Notes: generated by a model from the sequence alone, not told the origin. A stretch of 64,000 bases of DNA from Stropharia rugosoannulata (GCA_028532985.1 JANCIK010000002.1:1488001-1552000), one strand, 5' to 3'. Positions 11,022 to 21,339 are shown, counted from the first letter of the stretch. Numbers and translations are program-made.

Positions 11022-12686
11022 CTAGCTCGCCCTCTCTCTACGAAAGTACGGGCCCTGTGGCCTCAGCGGACGCATATTCGCCAAGGCAGGCGACGGCTCC
11101 TTGAAAGCGACCATCTCGCGCCAACGCTCTTTCCTAAGAATGACCCGTCCATCCTCGTCACGGACATACACATCCTTGATATCCCATACCCGACGACCAA
11201 GGCGCTCCTTGACGCGCTGTCGCGTGCGCTCAAAATCATACTGGATGCGGGGCGCAAGCTCATTGAGCTCGTCCAGCGTCCGCCGCAGCACATATATATG
11301 CGTGCTAATATGAAGTATCTTCGGCAGCGGCGGCGGGTCGTCCTCCTCGCTTTTAGTAGTGCTCTCAGGCGGGACATACTCCACCTCCTCCACACCCGCA
11401 AGGCGCATACGCCTTAGCACGTCCTCATAAAACTGCAGATCCTGCTTCGTCCGTTTCTTAAGACCCGGCATGCGGAGATGAAGCCACTCGAGGAGGGTAA
11501 GGTTTTTATACCTGTTCGCGACGCCAAGGACGGGAACGAGGATGTTGCGGCCGACGGTAACGCGCGGCGAGGGGACGTCGTCGAGCGGGTCGCCGTTCGC
11601 AAGGCGCGAGATGACCTGGTGGCGGGTGACCCATGCGGCGTGTCGTGCGGCCCTGATGGCCTGGAGCGCATAGTGGCGGGTGAGCGCATGGTTGTCCGCG
11701 CGCGCGACATGGCGCAGGAGGATAGCGTAAGTAGTCGCGTTGGGCTTTGCGCTAGGGGGCTGCACGCGTGGCCGCGGGCCTGCGCCAAGGTCATCATGGT
11801 CGTCTGAAAAGGTGTTGAAAAATGCGCGCTCAGCATGGGGGAGCGGGGTGGTGAGGACCTCAAAAGCGGTGACCATGCGGGGGATGTCGCCCATCATGCC
11901 GAGCATGTTAAGGGTGGTGTTGAGCGTAGCTGTATTAAACCACAGTGGCACGCTCTTCTTGTCGTTGGCGTACTCGAGTGCGATGCGGTCTGGGTTGGCG
12001 AGGTCGATGGCAAAGGAGGTGCGGAGGAGGCGGAGGAAAGAGTCCTGGTCGAGGGTCTCCTTGAGTATACGGAGTGCGAGCTCCATATTTGTCGGGGTCA
12101 TCTCGAGGCCAAAGCTGTCGTGATCTTTGATGAGGTCCTGGAAGCGGGCGGTCGCGTATGCGACGATGTCTGGGCGGAGGTGGACAGGGATGGGGAGGAA
12201 GAAGCGGGTCGCAATAGCGCGAAAGCAGGCCTCGAAAGTTTTGTCTGTGGGCTCGAGGCCGTGGGCCCTCATTTGCTCGTAGAGAGAGAGCACGCCGGGA
12301 AAGTAGCCGATGGCGGCCATGTGGTCGAGGATGAAATTATAGTCGTCGACAGAGGGAGTGTGGCCGAGGCTGGCGATGTTGTCGATGACGACCTTGAAGC
12401 GGGCCTCGTGTACGTGTATGGGGTCTATGAAGGAGCCTGCGGCCATGCGAGAGCGGAGGGCATTTCGATGAGCGTCCTTGTCATCTGAGCAGCGGCGGAG
12501 GACATTGCGGTGGAGGTCGACGGGGAGGGCGGCGGGGCCGGAGGTGGATATGATGTCTGTGTAGGCGTCCCAGACGTGAGCTGGGCTGGCGCCTGCGTCT
12601 ATTGAGCGAACGAGGGCTCTGAGACGCCTGTCATGGGATGCAGACGAAAAGTGTCTGCGGGCGTGGCTTACGGTGGCTCGGAGCAT
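11022..12686 (-). CDS. Mitochondrial pentatricopeptide-repeat protein
   Basis: Single-exon gene of 554 codons. The first 20 residues (MLRATVSHARRHFSSASHDR) are rich in Arg, Ser and Ala with no acidic residue, a good mitochondrial targeting sequence. Around residues 110-160 there are paired-helix repeats of PPR type (DDYNFILDHMAAIGYFPGVL, then LYEQMRAHGLEPTDKTFEAC), and further degenerate helices follow. Such proteins bind organellar RNA and act in mitochondrial mRNA stability or translation; the exact target cannot be read from the sequence. The C-terminal 100 residues are highly charged. The start codon lies 68 bp from the divergent PSF3 start, so the two probably share a promoter. GC-rich overlapping frames on the opposite strand are shadows. 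Confidence 0.75.
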   Translation of the reverse strand: MLRATVSHARRHFSSASHDRRLRALVRSIDAGASPAHVWDAYTDIISTSGPAALPVDLHRNVLRRCSDDKDAHRNALRSRMAAGSFIDPIHVHEARFKVVIDNIASLGHTPSVDDYNFILDHMAAIGYFPGVLSLYEQMRAHGLEPTDKTFEACFRAIATRFFLPIPVHLRPDIVAYATARFQDLIKDHDSFGLEMTPTNMELALRILKETLDQDSFLRLLRTSFAIDLANPDRIALEYANDKKSVPLWFNTATLNTTLNMLGMMGDIPRMVTAFEVLTTPLPHAERAFFNTFSDDHDDLGAGPRPRVQPPSAKPNATTYAILLRHVARADNHALTRHYALQAIRAARHAAWVTRHQVISRLANGDPLDDVPSPRVTVGRNILVPVLGVANRYKNLTLLEWLHLRMPGLKKRTKQDLQFYEDVLRRMRLAGVEEVEYVPPESTTKSEEDDPPPLPKILHISTHIYVLRRTLDELNELAPRIQYDFERTRQRVKERLGRRVWDIKDVYVRDEDGRVILRKERWREMVAFKEPSPALANMRPLRPQGPYFRRERAS

Positions 12687-12754
12687 ACGGGAGAGGGAGG
12701 AGGCAGACCCAAAAAAGTGCGGCGCGGGGCGTTTGTTTGGTCACTGTCAACAAC
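12687..12754. promoter_or_regulatory. 68-bp bidirectional promoter (PPR / PSF3)
   Basis: Only 68 bp separate the divergent ATGs at 12686 (minus) and 12755 (plus). The spacer is purine-rich at its left end and GC-rich near its centre, with no TATA box. Core promoter elements and both 5' UTRs must overlap or extend into coding sequence. Confidence 0.6.
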
Positions 12755-13451
12755 ATGGACTTTGACTACTTCTCCATCGACGCCATTCTCGCAGAGAACC
12801 AGAAGATCCAATGCACGTTCAAGCAGGACATGGCCAACATGGGGCATCTCACGGGCGGGACTGACAAGAACGTAGGTCGTTTCTGTCTTTTTGGACGCGT
12901 GCTGAGACTCTGGCGCAGATCACGGCGAACAGCAAGGCGCAGATACCGATCTGGCTGGCATACACGCTGATCTACAGCGACTGGGCCGACTTTAACATCC
13001 CGACGCCGTTTGGGGCGCGTGTGCGGAACGCGCTCAAGGCAGAGGCATGCAGCGTGCGGCTGGCCAACCTGGTGGGGCAGGGGGGACAGTGGTACGGGTT
13101 TGGAAAGACGATCATGGACATGTACGTTGTATTCTACACAAAAGGGCATTATTAACGGTCTGTAGATTGAGCGACGAGCAGGCGGAAGAAATGTCGGATG
13201 TGCTGGTCAAGGCGTTCCGGGGACGACTTGTTGAGGTGATTGACCAAGCACAGCATTTTGCAGCGCTGAGTCACGCCACGGGCGGTGGGCCGTCGTCGAA
13301 CACGGCGCAGTCGTTCCGCGAGGGTCTGGATACTACTGAGCGCGAACGTAAGTGACTCGTCTCTCCCACATCTCCTCCTAACCTCCCCATAGTGTTTTCG
13401 CTGGCGCAAGAGAGCGCGAAGCGGACGAAGCAGTGGTACGAAAGCAAGTAG
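12755..13451 (+). CDS. PSF3: GINS complex subunit Psf3
   Basis: Four exons: 12755-12871, 12919-13121, 13166-13347 and 13393-13451, joining into 186 codons plus stop, close to the usual Psf3 length. The N-terminus DYFSIDAILAENQKIQCTF matches the Psf3 opening (I/D-D-I-L-A-E-x-x-x-I-P-C-x-F). The middle IPIWLAYTLIYSDW followed by PTPFGARVRNALKAE is the family's conserved core. Psf3 is one of the four GINS subunits, which join Cdc45 and Mcm2-7 to form the replicative CMG helicase in the nucleus. The start was chosen because it gives the conserved N-terminus directly. The gene diverges from the PPR gene and runs tail to tail into PKR1, with the two stop codons touching. Confidence 0.92.
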
Positions 13452-13733
13452 TCACAGGGATTTTTTAATGTCTGACTGTAGTTCGCTCACGAACCTGTAT
13501 GTTGTTTAATAAAGTAGTGTATTAATACATGTAACCCACCATTTCAGACTTGCCCAGAGGGCGAGCTCAATGGCGATGAGAGCGAATACATGAATGCTGG
13601 CAGTAAGGAAAGCAAGGGCAATGAAGACAACCAGGAGGGCAGCGAACGCGGCGTCTACGACTGCGAGAAAGGTGGGGTTGAGGGATGAGCCAGGCTCGAG
13701 GATGGAGTCGAAGACGGACATGGTTGTGGACAA
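13452..13733 (-). CDS. PKR1: V-ATPase assembly factor Pkr1 homologue
   Basis: Small two-exon gene, 79 residues: exon 13540-13733, intron 13539-13495 (GTGGGT...ATACAG, 45 nt), exon 13494-13452. Using the internal GTGGGT donor restores the conserved end LKWFVSEL that an unspliced reading loses. The pattern fits the Pkr1 family: a short N-terminal segment with ILEPGSSLNPTF, two hydrophobic segments (about residues 23-42 and 46-62) and a W-F-x-x-E-L end. In yeast Pkr1 is an ER membrane protein needed for assembly of the V-ATPase membrane sector. Its stop codon abuts the PSF3 stop on the other strand, and its start is 20 bp downstream of the SmG stop. Confidence 0.82.
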
Positions 13734-13753
13734 GAAGGAGATGATTTGTCAGC

Positions 13754-14085
13754 CTAGGAGCGGGTGAACTCGAGGATTTCCATCGATGTGACCGAGTTGC
13801 CGCGGATGACCTGGGGATGTGAGAGGGTGAAAAAAGAAAAAAAAAAAAAGAGGACGTACGACAGTGCCAATGGGGTGCTTCTGTGCAGGGGTGCTCTCTT
13901 CCATGGCATCGTCGATGACTAGGTTGAGGAAGAGATCGTAACCGCGGAGAACTCCCGAGACCTTGCGACCGCCCTGGAGATGGACAAAGAGTTTCTTGTC
14001 CATAAACTGGGGATGTTAGTAGAGTAGAAAGAGAAAGAGAGAGTAGGAAAACCTTTTTTAGTTCTGGCTGGGATGCTTTTGACAT
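13754..14085 (-). CDS. SMX2: Small nuclear ribonucleoprotein SmG
   Basis: Three exons on the minus strand: 14085-14053, 14006-13860 and 13810-13754, giving 78 residues, the normal size of SmG. The Sm fold is plain: FMDKKLFVHLQGGRKVSGVL and RGYDLFLNLVIDD form Sm1, and IRGNSVTSMEILE forms Sm2 (IRGNS). SmG is part of the heptameric Sm ring around U1, U2, U4 and U5 snRNAs. The start MSKASQPELKK precedes a small intron whose removal creates the conserved K-K-F-M-D-K junction. A poly-A tract on the plus strand (13831-13849) lies in the last intron as its polypyrimidine tract. The promoter is shared with the proline-rich gene, 62 bp away. Confidence 0.95.
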
Positions 14086-14147
14086 TGTGGAGAGAGACAA
14101 GGAGTGTTTGTTTGGCTGACCTATTTGTGTCACAAACCACCATCTCG
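14086..14147. promoter_or_regulatory. 62-bp bidirectional promoter (SmG / proline-rich protein)
   Basis: Divergent ATGs at 14085 (minus) and 14148 (plus) leave 62 bp between coding regions. The spacer has a GA-rich strand near the SmG side and no TATA box. Confidence 0.5.
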
Positions 14148-15530
14148 ATGGCTTCAAACAATCGATGGCCCTCAGCAACCGCCTCCCCCTTCTCAAAGCG
14201 CACAAGACCTCCCCGCGCTCCAAAGGCTGCCCGCCCACAAGACGAGCCAGCAGCGCCGCCCAAGCCGAAGCCCGCCCCTGCCCGCCGCAACTCCCGCCCG
14301 CCCCCCGTCCAGACCGCCCTCGCTGCCGCTGCCGCACCCGCAGATGCGCCCCCGTCCCCCGTCTCTGCCCGCCCCGCATCCTCCCGCCGCCGTCGCTCCC
14401 AGGCAGGCAAGGCACCGCCCGTCCGCCAGCCTGCACCGCCGACCAAGGACACGCCCCCGCACCTAGCACAGACGCCCCAGACGCCCCGCACAGACGTACA
14501 CATGCGCACAGACATCGCCCTCCTCGTCGAGCGGGTCCGTGCCTCTGCCATGGAGGCCCATCGGCCGTCCACGCCGGGAAGCCACATCGACTGGGCCGGC
14601 GACGACGACGACTCGCTGCCCGACCTCGACGACTGGGGCGTCCACGTCGGCCACTCCAAGGAGGCAGTCATCTCCCCCATAATCGTCGACGGTCTCAGGC
14701 CCCTCCCAGAGCTCGCTCACGAGGACCCAGACGAGAGCAGCTCCCCGTCCCAGCCAACGCCGCCTCCCCAGCCAGAGCCCAAGCCCGCCCGCTCGTCCCT
14801 GCCTCTCCACCCGTCCCTGCCTCCAAAGCCCGTCCACGCTCTCCCAACCGCTCCCAAGCCAGGCTTTGCCGCAACCCCAATGCGGCCCAAAGCACAGCCT
14901 AAACCCGCAGAGCTCAGCCCAGCACTGCAAACAGAGTCCGAACCAGCTCAAGAATCAAATCCAACGCCCCAGCCAACCCTGCCCTCTCCGCCCCGCACCG
15001 CAGATCCGCTCGACGCCTTTGTCCCCTCATCGGCCTCGGGCCTCGCTGCTTCCATCCACGCACCCCGCCCAGAGCCGCTCTCCGCCCCGCCCACTGTCTC
15101 TTCCTACACCCATGCCCAGTCTCCTCGATCCAGCCCCGCCCAGCTCAAATCACAACCGCCCGCAAGCCCAAATCTTCGACCCCACTCTGCCGCATCGCAC
15201 ACCCACACCCACACCCGCGCGCACACCACCGGCCGCCCCGCCTCGCTCCCAAAGCACCCGCACGCACGCCCAGGCCCCCGCAACGGCGCCCCAACAAATC
15301 ACAGTATGCTCGCAGGCCTGCCCCACGGCCCCAGCAACCGCGAGCGCAGCCCCCTCAGCCCGGGCTCCCCAGGCCACGCCCGCACCCACTCAACCCCTCC
15401 CGCCGGGACGCCACACAGCGCACACGGCCGCCCCGTCCTCACTGGCGCAGCCCTCTCCCGCCTCGCACGCACCATCGGCGCCCCCTCTAATGGAGGAGGC
15501 AGTGGCAACTCTTCCCCCGGCAAACCCTAG
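14148..15530 (+). CDS. Proline-rich intrinsically disordered protein
   Basis: Single open frame of 460 residues from ATG 14148 to TAG. I do not recognise a family. Almost the whole protein is Pro, Ala, Ser and basic residues, typical of disorder. One island stands out near residues 130-180: a predicted helix (IALLVERVRASAMEAH) followed by an acidic patch (DDDDSLPDLDDWG) and HSKEAVISPIIVDGLRPLPE, which is probably the conserved functional part. The C-terminus is Gly/Ser-rich. An upstream in-frame ATG at 14073 lies inside the SmG gene and was not used. Very high GC creates long open frames in every other frame here; their protein sequences are low-complexity mirror images and were discarded. 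Role unknown. Confidence 0.65.
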   Translation: MASNNRWPSATASPFSKRTRPPRAPKAARPQDEPAAPPKPKPAPARRNSRPPPVQTALAAAAAPADAPPSPVSARPASSRRRRSQAGKAPPVRQPAPPTKDTPPHLAQTPQTPRTDVHMRTDIALLVERVRASAMEAHRPSTPGSHIDWAGDDDDSLPDLDDWGVHVGHSKEAVISPIIVDGLRPLPELAHEDPDESSSPSQPTPPPQPEPKPARSSLPLHPSLPPKPVHALPTAPKPGFAATPMRPKAQPKPAELSPALQTESEPAQESNPTPQPTLPSPPRTADPLDAFVPSSASGLAASIHAPRPEPLSAPPTVSSYTHAQSPRSSPAQLKSQPPASPNLRPHSAASHTHTHTRAHTTGRPASLPKHPHARPGPRNGAPTNHSMLAGLPHGPSNRERSPLSPGSPGHARTHSTPPAGTPHSAHGRPVLTGAALSRLARTIGAPSNGGGSGNSSPGKP

Positions 15531-16208
15531 GCAACTACCCAAAACTTATATTTATTCTCTGCTGCATACACTTTCTTCCTGTATACCCTTTGTTGCCTGC
15601 CCATAATCCCATTCTCTTGTTCCCATGCCGATCTGAAACTGCCCGTCTTTACAAAACAAAACTTGCCCTCACACCATGTACCATCTTTTCGCATTTACTT
15701 GGAATTCACCACTTAGTTTTAGTTACTTTTAGGTAGTCTCAGCTCTTTCCCGGTTAAAATAAATGTTAGGACGTGCTTCTCCAAATTTCGAAAGGCGCCC
15801 AATCAAACAGGTGCAAGCAAGATAGCAGAGCGATCAGTACATCAATCTACCTCTAAAGACATCACCATCTAATACCTAAAGGTGATATCTTCCCACCTCT
15901 TTCCACTGACCTCAGGCTCCATCGTTTAGCTCCAGTTAGTCCAACCACGTTCTGCCTTACCGATGTGCGACTCGACCGCATTCGGCCTTCTCTGGTACCC
16001 AACTAGCATCAAGCTATACACCGATAATCATCTTGGGATCTAGCGTAACATCATACCAAGGACAAGGCAATTGGCTCCCTCTGATTCGTCCTTGACGCAT
16101 GGCAACCCACCGGAGGACATGTGGCTTATGCCAGGTTATAAAACAACAGGCTACCGCACTCTATCCACGTTCCTCGCATTTCTTTGATCCTTGCATCTGC
16201 CCTAGATC
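15531..16208. other. Spacer with 3' flank and HET promoter
   Basis: No gene seen. The left part is pyrimidine-rich 3' flank of the proline-rich gene. The right part leads to the HET gene start and contains a TATA box. Confidence 0.5.
16137..16142 (+). promoter_or_regulatory. TATA box of HET gene 1
   Basis: TATAAA 67 bp upstream of the chosen ATG at 16209, followed by a pyrimidine-rich stretch. Spacing is suitable for a TATA-driven fungal promoter. Confidence 0.5.
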
Positions 16209-18341
16209 ATGGCCTCGTCCTCTCCTGACGTAGCAGCACGCGTGTCTTCGCCATCGAGTGCGTACGCATCCTAGGCAGTCGCTAATACTTAATCTCTCCA
16301 AGCCGCAACAAAAAGTGCGCAAGTCGACGAAAGGCTGCTCGCCGCGCTCGTCGCGTTCATCGCGCCCGTCGTCCGCGCGTGCGCTGGCCCAGAGCTTGGT
16401 ACACCAGGTTTCCTGCCATCACTCCCTTCGATATATTTATTAATGTCGATGCGACAGATAACAGTGCAGGAGACTATGAGGACCAAATTGTCACAGATCC
16501 GGCCGTATTCCAGCGCCTCTTGGACAGTCTCAAAGAATTCATAGCTACGTCCACATATTCCCGTACCCCGCAAAGTAAACCAAAGCAGCCTAAAGGTAAC
16601 GCAAATAGCGAGGGCGGAGAAACAAAAAGTAAATGCATTACTTATTTTTCAAATCTTGCTAATAGACATATTAGGCGAAAAAGCGGAAACAGACCCACTA
16701 ACACCCTACCTGCAGAGCAAAATATCCACCAACCTGCGCGCATATGTATCGACCACGATGCCCATCCGGCTGCTCTCCTTCGATGCGACCGGGACCTTCA
16801 TCCAGCTACTCGAGCGCCGCGACGTCGTCAGCCTCCTCCAACCCACGCTCTTCCACGCCGCCCGCACGCCCGAATTCCAGGCGCGCTGGCACGAGGCGTA
16901 CGTCGGACCCATGTCTCGCGGGTTCACCAGCCCAGAGCAAGTGCAGACCGTGAACGCCGCAGCAAACACCACCATCGACGCGCTCATCACCTCACACGCG
17001 CAGTACGCCATCCTCTCGCACACCTGGCTGCAAGCCTCGCCGGGCGACGTCGTCTTCCAAGACTGGGCCGTGCGTGCGGACAACCCCCTCGGCAACGCAA
17101 AGATAGTCCACTTCTGCCGCGTCGCGGCGCAGGCGCACGGCCTGCGCCTCGGCTGGATGGACACGGTGTGCATCAACAAGGAGAGCAGCACAGAGCTCGA
17201 CGAGTCCATCCGCTCGATGTACAAGTGGTATCGCACCGCGGCCGTGTGCGTCGCGTACCTCGGCGGAACCAACGACCTGCGCTCCGAGTCCGTGCGCGGC
17301 GACCCGTGGTTCACGCGCGGATGGACGCTGCAGGAACTGCTCGCGCCTCGGGATATCAAGTTCTACAACGCGTCCTGGGAGAACATGCACTCCGCGCCCC
17401 ATTCAGGGAATACAGACATCGAGTCGAGCGTGCGCGACGCGACAACTTTAACCGAGGACGAAATGGGTTTGTTCAGGCAGGGCGAGACCGAGGCGGTGCC
17501 CATCTCCCGCCGCCTGCAGCTCGCCGCGGGGAGGCAAGTGACGCGGGCCGAAGACGGCGCGTACTCCCTCATGGGCCTGCTTGGCGTCGACATCTCCGTT
17601 GCATACGGCGAGGGTCCCGAGCGCGCCTTCGCGCGGCTCATCCGCGAGCTGCTCAACACAAAAAAGGACGTCCTGGACGTGTTCAACCACGGCTACACCG
17701 GCGCCTACACCAGCGTCATCCCCATCTCGCCCAAGCAATACGCCCAGCGCTCTACCGCATTCGACATGCCGCGCACCACCCACCAGCCGCTCATCTCCCT
17801 GCTCGACAAATGGCGGCCAACGCCTCCCCTGTTGCTCACGCACGTCGGGCTGCGCATGCACCTCCTCCTAGTCCCAGGGCTCATCTTCAACGCCGCCGTT
17901 GACGGCGTATCCTTCATAAGCACCGACACCTTCATGCGCTTCTCCTACGCATCCAACATCGCCCAAGGCGGGTTCTACGGGCACTACCAGCTCTACGACC
18001 TCCTCCACCGCGACCTCTACCACGACACGCCCCCCGAGCGGTCAACGTCCCTTATCAAGAGCCTGCGGCCCGTACTAATTTTCGGCGTGCTCAACTTTGG
18101 CATGGACGACGGGTGCGTCGTCCTACCCGACACCTGCCTCGCCGTTCCGCTGGACTGTGGAAATGCCAAGCCGGGCCGCATCCGTGAGTCCGACTATATG
18201 AGAGTGTACCACCCCCCCTCGTTTGCCCGGGACCCTGTACCCGCGTTCCCTCTCAAGTCGGTGAACGAAGGTGAAAATCCCATAATGGCTCCTTCGGATT
18301 TGGCGCGGCACGGGCTGCAGCTCATGACGGTCTATCTGTAA
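16209..18341 (+). CDS. HET-domain protein 1 (tandem pair)
   Basis: Four exons: 16209-16257, 16303-16398, 16458-16628 and 16666-18341, joining exactly into 663 residues. The N-terminal 105 residues are low-complexity with one helix (ERLLAALVAFIAPVVRA). MPIRLLSFDATGTFIQL then begins the conserved body. The HET domain follows: YAILSHTW, LGWMDTVCINK, SIRSMYKWYRTAAVCVAYL and WFTRGWTLQELLAP, the classical three blocks. A C-terminal half of about 270 residues ends RHGLQLMTVYL and is shared with the neighbour. HET domains are TIR-like effectors that trigger cell death in fungal non-self recognition. Unusually, about 75 residues separate the MPIRLL opening from the SHTW motif. Very GC-rich codons contrast with its paralogue. 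Confidence 0.85.
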
Positions 18342-18780
18342 ATCGAAAGATTGTTTCTTAATTTGAAGTACTTTCTTGGGCACTCAATGCATTGCGCTTC
18401 ATGATGTAACCTCGCATAGTATAAGTATATGTAGATTAGATGGATGCAAGAATAAGCAAGACGGATGAAATTGGCGCGCGTGCCACACGTGGTATGTCGG
18501 ACTTAACCTTCAGCACTCAAAATGATCGCGCGACGCGTAGCTTTCTCTTACTTCCAACTTGATTAGTCGAACCGGGATACTGCAACAACAACAGGCGCAC
18601 TACAAGAGACTCAGCTGCACTCGAAATAACATGCTGACATGCTTCCGAACATGTTCGGACATCGTTGACACGACGTCCTGATGCCAAACGCGCCCTCCAA
18701 TAGACTTGCGCATGCAGTGCTAGTACATTGCCCAAGCACTGCTTTCTCATGCATTTCTCCTGTCTCTTTTCTCATACGCT
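18342..18780. other. Spacer between HET paralogues
   Basis: Contains the terminator side of HET 1 and the promoter side of HET 2. No conserved frame is visible. Confidence 0.45.
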
Positions 18781-21279
18781 ATGGATTCCCCCCCAGGCGA
18801 GTATACGGTATACCTCTCTATTGTCCTCGCGCGCATTATTCATACGTTATGTGTGCAATTTAGCAGCCCCAAAGTATCAGGCCTTCTCCAGTACGTCAAT
18901 GCGCGTCACACGGATAAGAAAGGTGTGAATCGACTAACCCGCAAGTCCAGAAGAAGTACTAGACGAGAATTCTCTGGCGCAAGCCCTTCTCGTTGCCCTT
19001 GCCGATTTTATCCAGCCGATCCTCCATCCACGCCCGCCCTCTCCAGGTAAGACGGCTCAGCCACTTACAATCTCGGATTTTAAATATACACAAAATGACA
19101 GGCGTAGATAAAGCAAACATCGCTTCCACGCGCTTAGTGGAACAGCGGCTGGTCGACTGTCTCAAAGCATTCATAGCAGCTGTTTATCAGCTCCGCGTCA
19201 GTCAACTGGCGCAATCCGGCAGTGAGGCAGATCATCAGACATCACTAATCACTGCTGCCTCGCCCAACTCAGAAGAGATCGAATCAGGCGAGGAGGAGAT
19301 CATTGCAGTATCCACTATCAATGGGGCTTATCAAAACTGTAAGGCTCTTAACCTATATTCAAACATTGTACTCAACCTTACTTTACCAAAAGCAAACGAT
19401 GGATTGCGTGTTAGCGCCCAATCCAGTATCTCTCATCCTAAGCATACACCATCAGTTGTCTCAGAGGAATCCTCTGGAGAGGATGAGATCATCACAATGC
19501 CTGAACCCCGCCTGGACCGTACGTATCCCTTCCTTCCTATCCCAACTACAACTCAGTCCTCTCAAAGCAAAAACATCTTACTTCCTGGACAAACTGTCCA
19601 CCAGTATCCAGTCATACGTCTCAAGCAAAATGCCTGTGCGACTGTTGGTATTTGACTCGGCCGGCTCCAACATCCGCCTCGTTGACCAGCGCGAAGTGAT
19701 CCGGCTCTTGCACGACAGGCTTCTCGCCGCCGCTAACCACCCAGAATTTCAGGCGACATGGCAGACCGCCTACCTGGATCCCCTGCGCGAGGCATCCCAC
19801 TCATCAAGGAGGCTCGAGCAAGCAGCAGCAAAGGGAACTGAAATCATCGACCAGCTGGTCAGGCACCACGCCGGGTATTCCATCCTCTCCCACACCTGGA
19901 CGAAGCACGCGTCTGGCGAGGTGACGTTCCAGCACTGGGCCAGACGAGCAGACAACCTGCGCAGCAACTCAAAAATCGTCAATTTCTGCAAGGTGTCTGC
20001 AACAGAGCACGGCCTCTGCTTTGGGTGGATCGACACGGTGTGCATTAATAAGGAGAGCAGCGCCGAGCTCGACGAAGCGATTAGGTCAATGTATAAGTGG
20101 TATCGCAACTCCACTGTATGTATTGTATACCTCTCCGAGACCGACCGGAGCATAAGCCGGGACCCATGGTTTAAGCGCGGATGGACTCTGCAGGAGCTCG
20201 TTGCCCCACAACATGTTATATTCTACAACAAGTACTGGAGGAATATGCATCTGGGACTGCCCCTTCATGATCAATCAATAGATATCGAAGCAAGCGTCCG
20301 ATTCGTGGCTGGGATCACAGAGGAGGAGATGGCATATTTCAGAAGTGGAAAAACTGAGAAAATTCCAATATCACGAAGACTGGACCTGGCTGCTGGCAGG
20401 GAAGTGACCCGTGAAGAAGACAGTGCGTACTCTCTCATGGGGCTACTCGACGTGAGCATGTCAATTGCATACGGCGAAGGCTCAAAACGCGCATTTTCTC
20501 GCCTCATACGCGAACTCCTGCACACCAAGAAAAATATCCTAGACATCTTCAATCGGAGATATAATGGGAAACATGCCAGTATCATTCCAGATTCCGTCGA
20601 TCTATACGCGGGATGCTTGACGTCCTTTGACATCCAATCTAATACCAGTGACGCGAAGCCAGCTTCAGATCTGATATCCGTACTGAATGGATGGACTCCT
20701 ACCCAGCCACTACTCCTCACTCATGTTGGCTTACGCATGCACCTTCTTCTTGTCCCTGGCCTGCTTTTCGATACGGTTAGTGAGTCCTACGAGTACTTTC
20801 CAGTGGGTTTCAAATCCCAGAAGCACAATAATTTGGGGAATCCAACCCTGAGTCGTCATTCATACAATGAAAACATTGCACAGGGCCACTTCTATGGACA
20901 CTACTATCTATATGATTTACTTCACCACGACCTCTACTCACCAGAAGGCCCTGACCGCTCACATTCCATTGCTACTCTTGCCGAAATGAAGATAGAGGAC
21001 GTGCCTTCTGTCTTAATATTTGGTGTGGTCAATTTCGGTACGGACGATGACCACATACTACTTCCAGATGACTGCCTTTCTGTTCCACTGAACTGTGGAG
21101 CTGCAAAACCAGGAAGAATTCGGCCAACTGATCACATTACGATATATTTGCCTTCAACCTTTTCCCATGAATATACTGTACCAGTTTTCCGATTGAAGTC
21201 TACACGACGCCGCAAAAGGAGAATAGCCGAAGCGGCCTTGGAACATCATGGAATGCAACTTATGACACTGTATCTATGA
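18781..21279 (+). CDS. HET-domain protein 2 (tandem paralogue)
   Basis: The main exon is 19557-21279, preceded by introns 19519-19556 and 19339-19392 and an intron ending near 19102. The 5' end is uncertain: ATG 18781 with a splice to the frame EVLDENSLAQALLVALADF is possible but not proven. From MPVRLLVFDSAGSNIRL onward it aligns throughout with HET 1: YSILSHTW, FGWIDTVCINK, SIRSMYKWYRNSTVCIVYL, WFKRGWTLQELVAP and the end HHGMQLMTLYL. Extra acidic Ser/Glu repeats (SGEEEIIAVS, SSGEDEIITM) occur before the conserved body, suggesting an internal duplication. Expected function is heterokaryon incompatibility-type cell death signalling. Codon GC is lower than in HET 1, especially in the C-terminal half. 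Confidence 0.82.
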
Positions 21280-21339
21280 GTACTGTACTTGTATACCCAA
21301 ATAATTTATGTAGTAATATTGCAATCCTAGACTAGGTAC

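Noticed and set aside
11835..12488. 217-codon plus-strand frame antisense to the PPR gene
   Set aside because: Composition (Glu/Val/Gly-rich mirror of the PPR codons) and lack of domains mark it as a shadow.
13567..14469. 300-codon minus-strand frame across SmG and the proline-rich gene
   Set aside because: It is a GC-rich shadow frame; the spliced SmG gene and its neighbour explain the region and the frame has no conserved domain.
16379..17902. 507-codon Arg/His/Pro-rich plus-strand frame over HET gene 1
   Set aside because: Alternative frame of the same GC-rich DNA; the HET frame has clear domain motifs and exact splicing.
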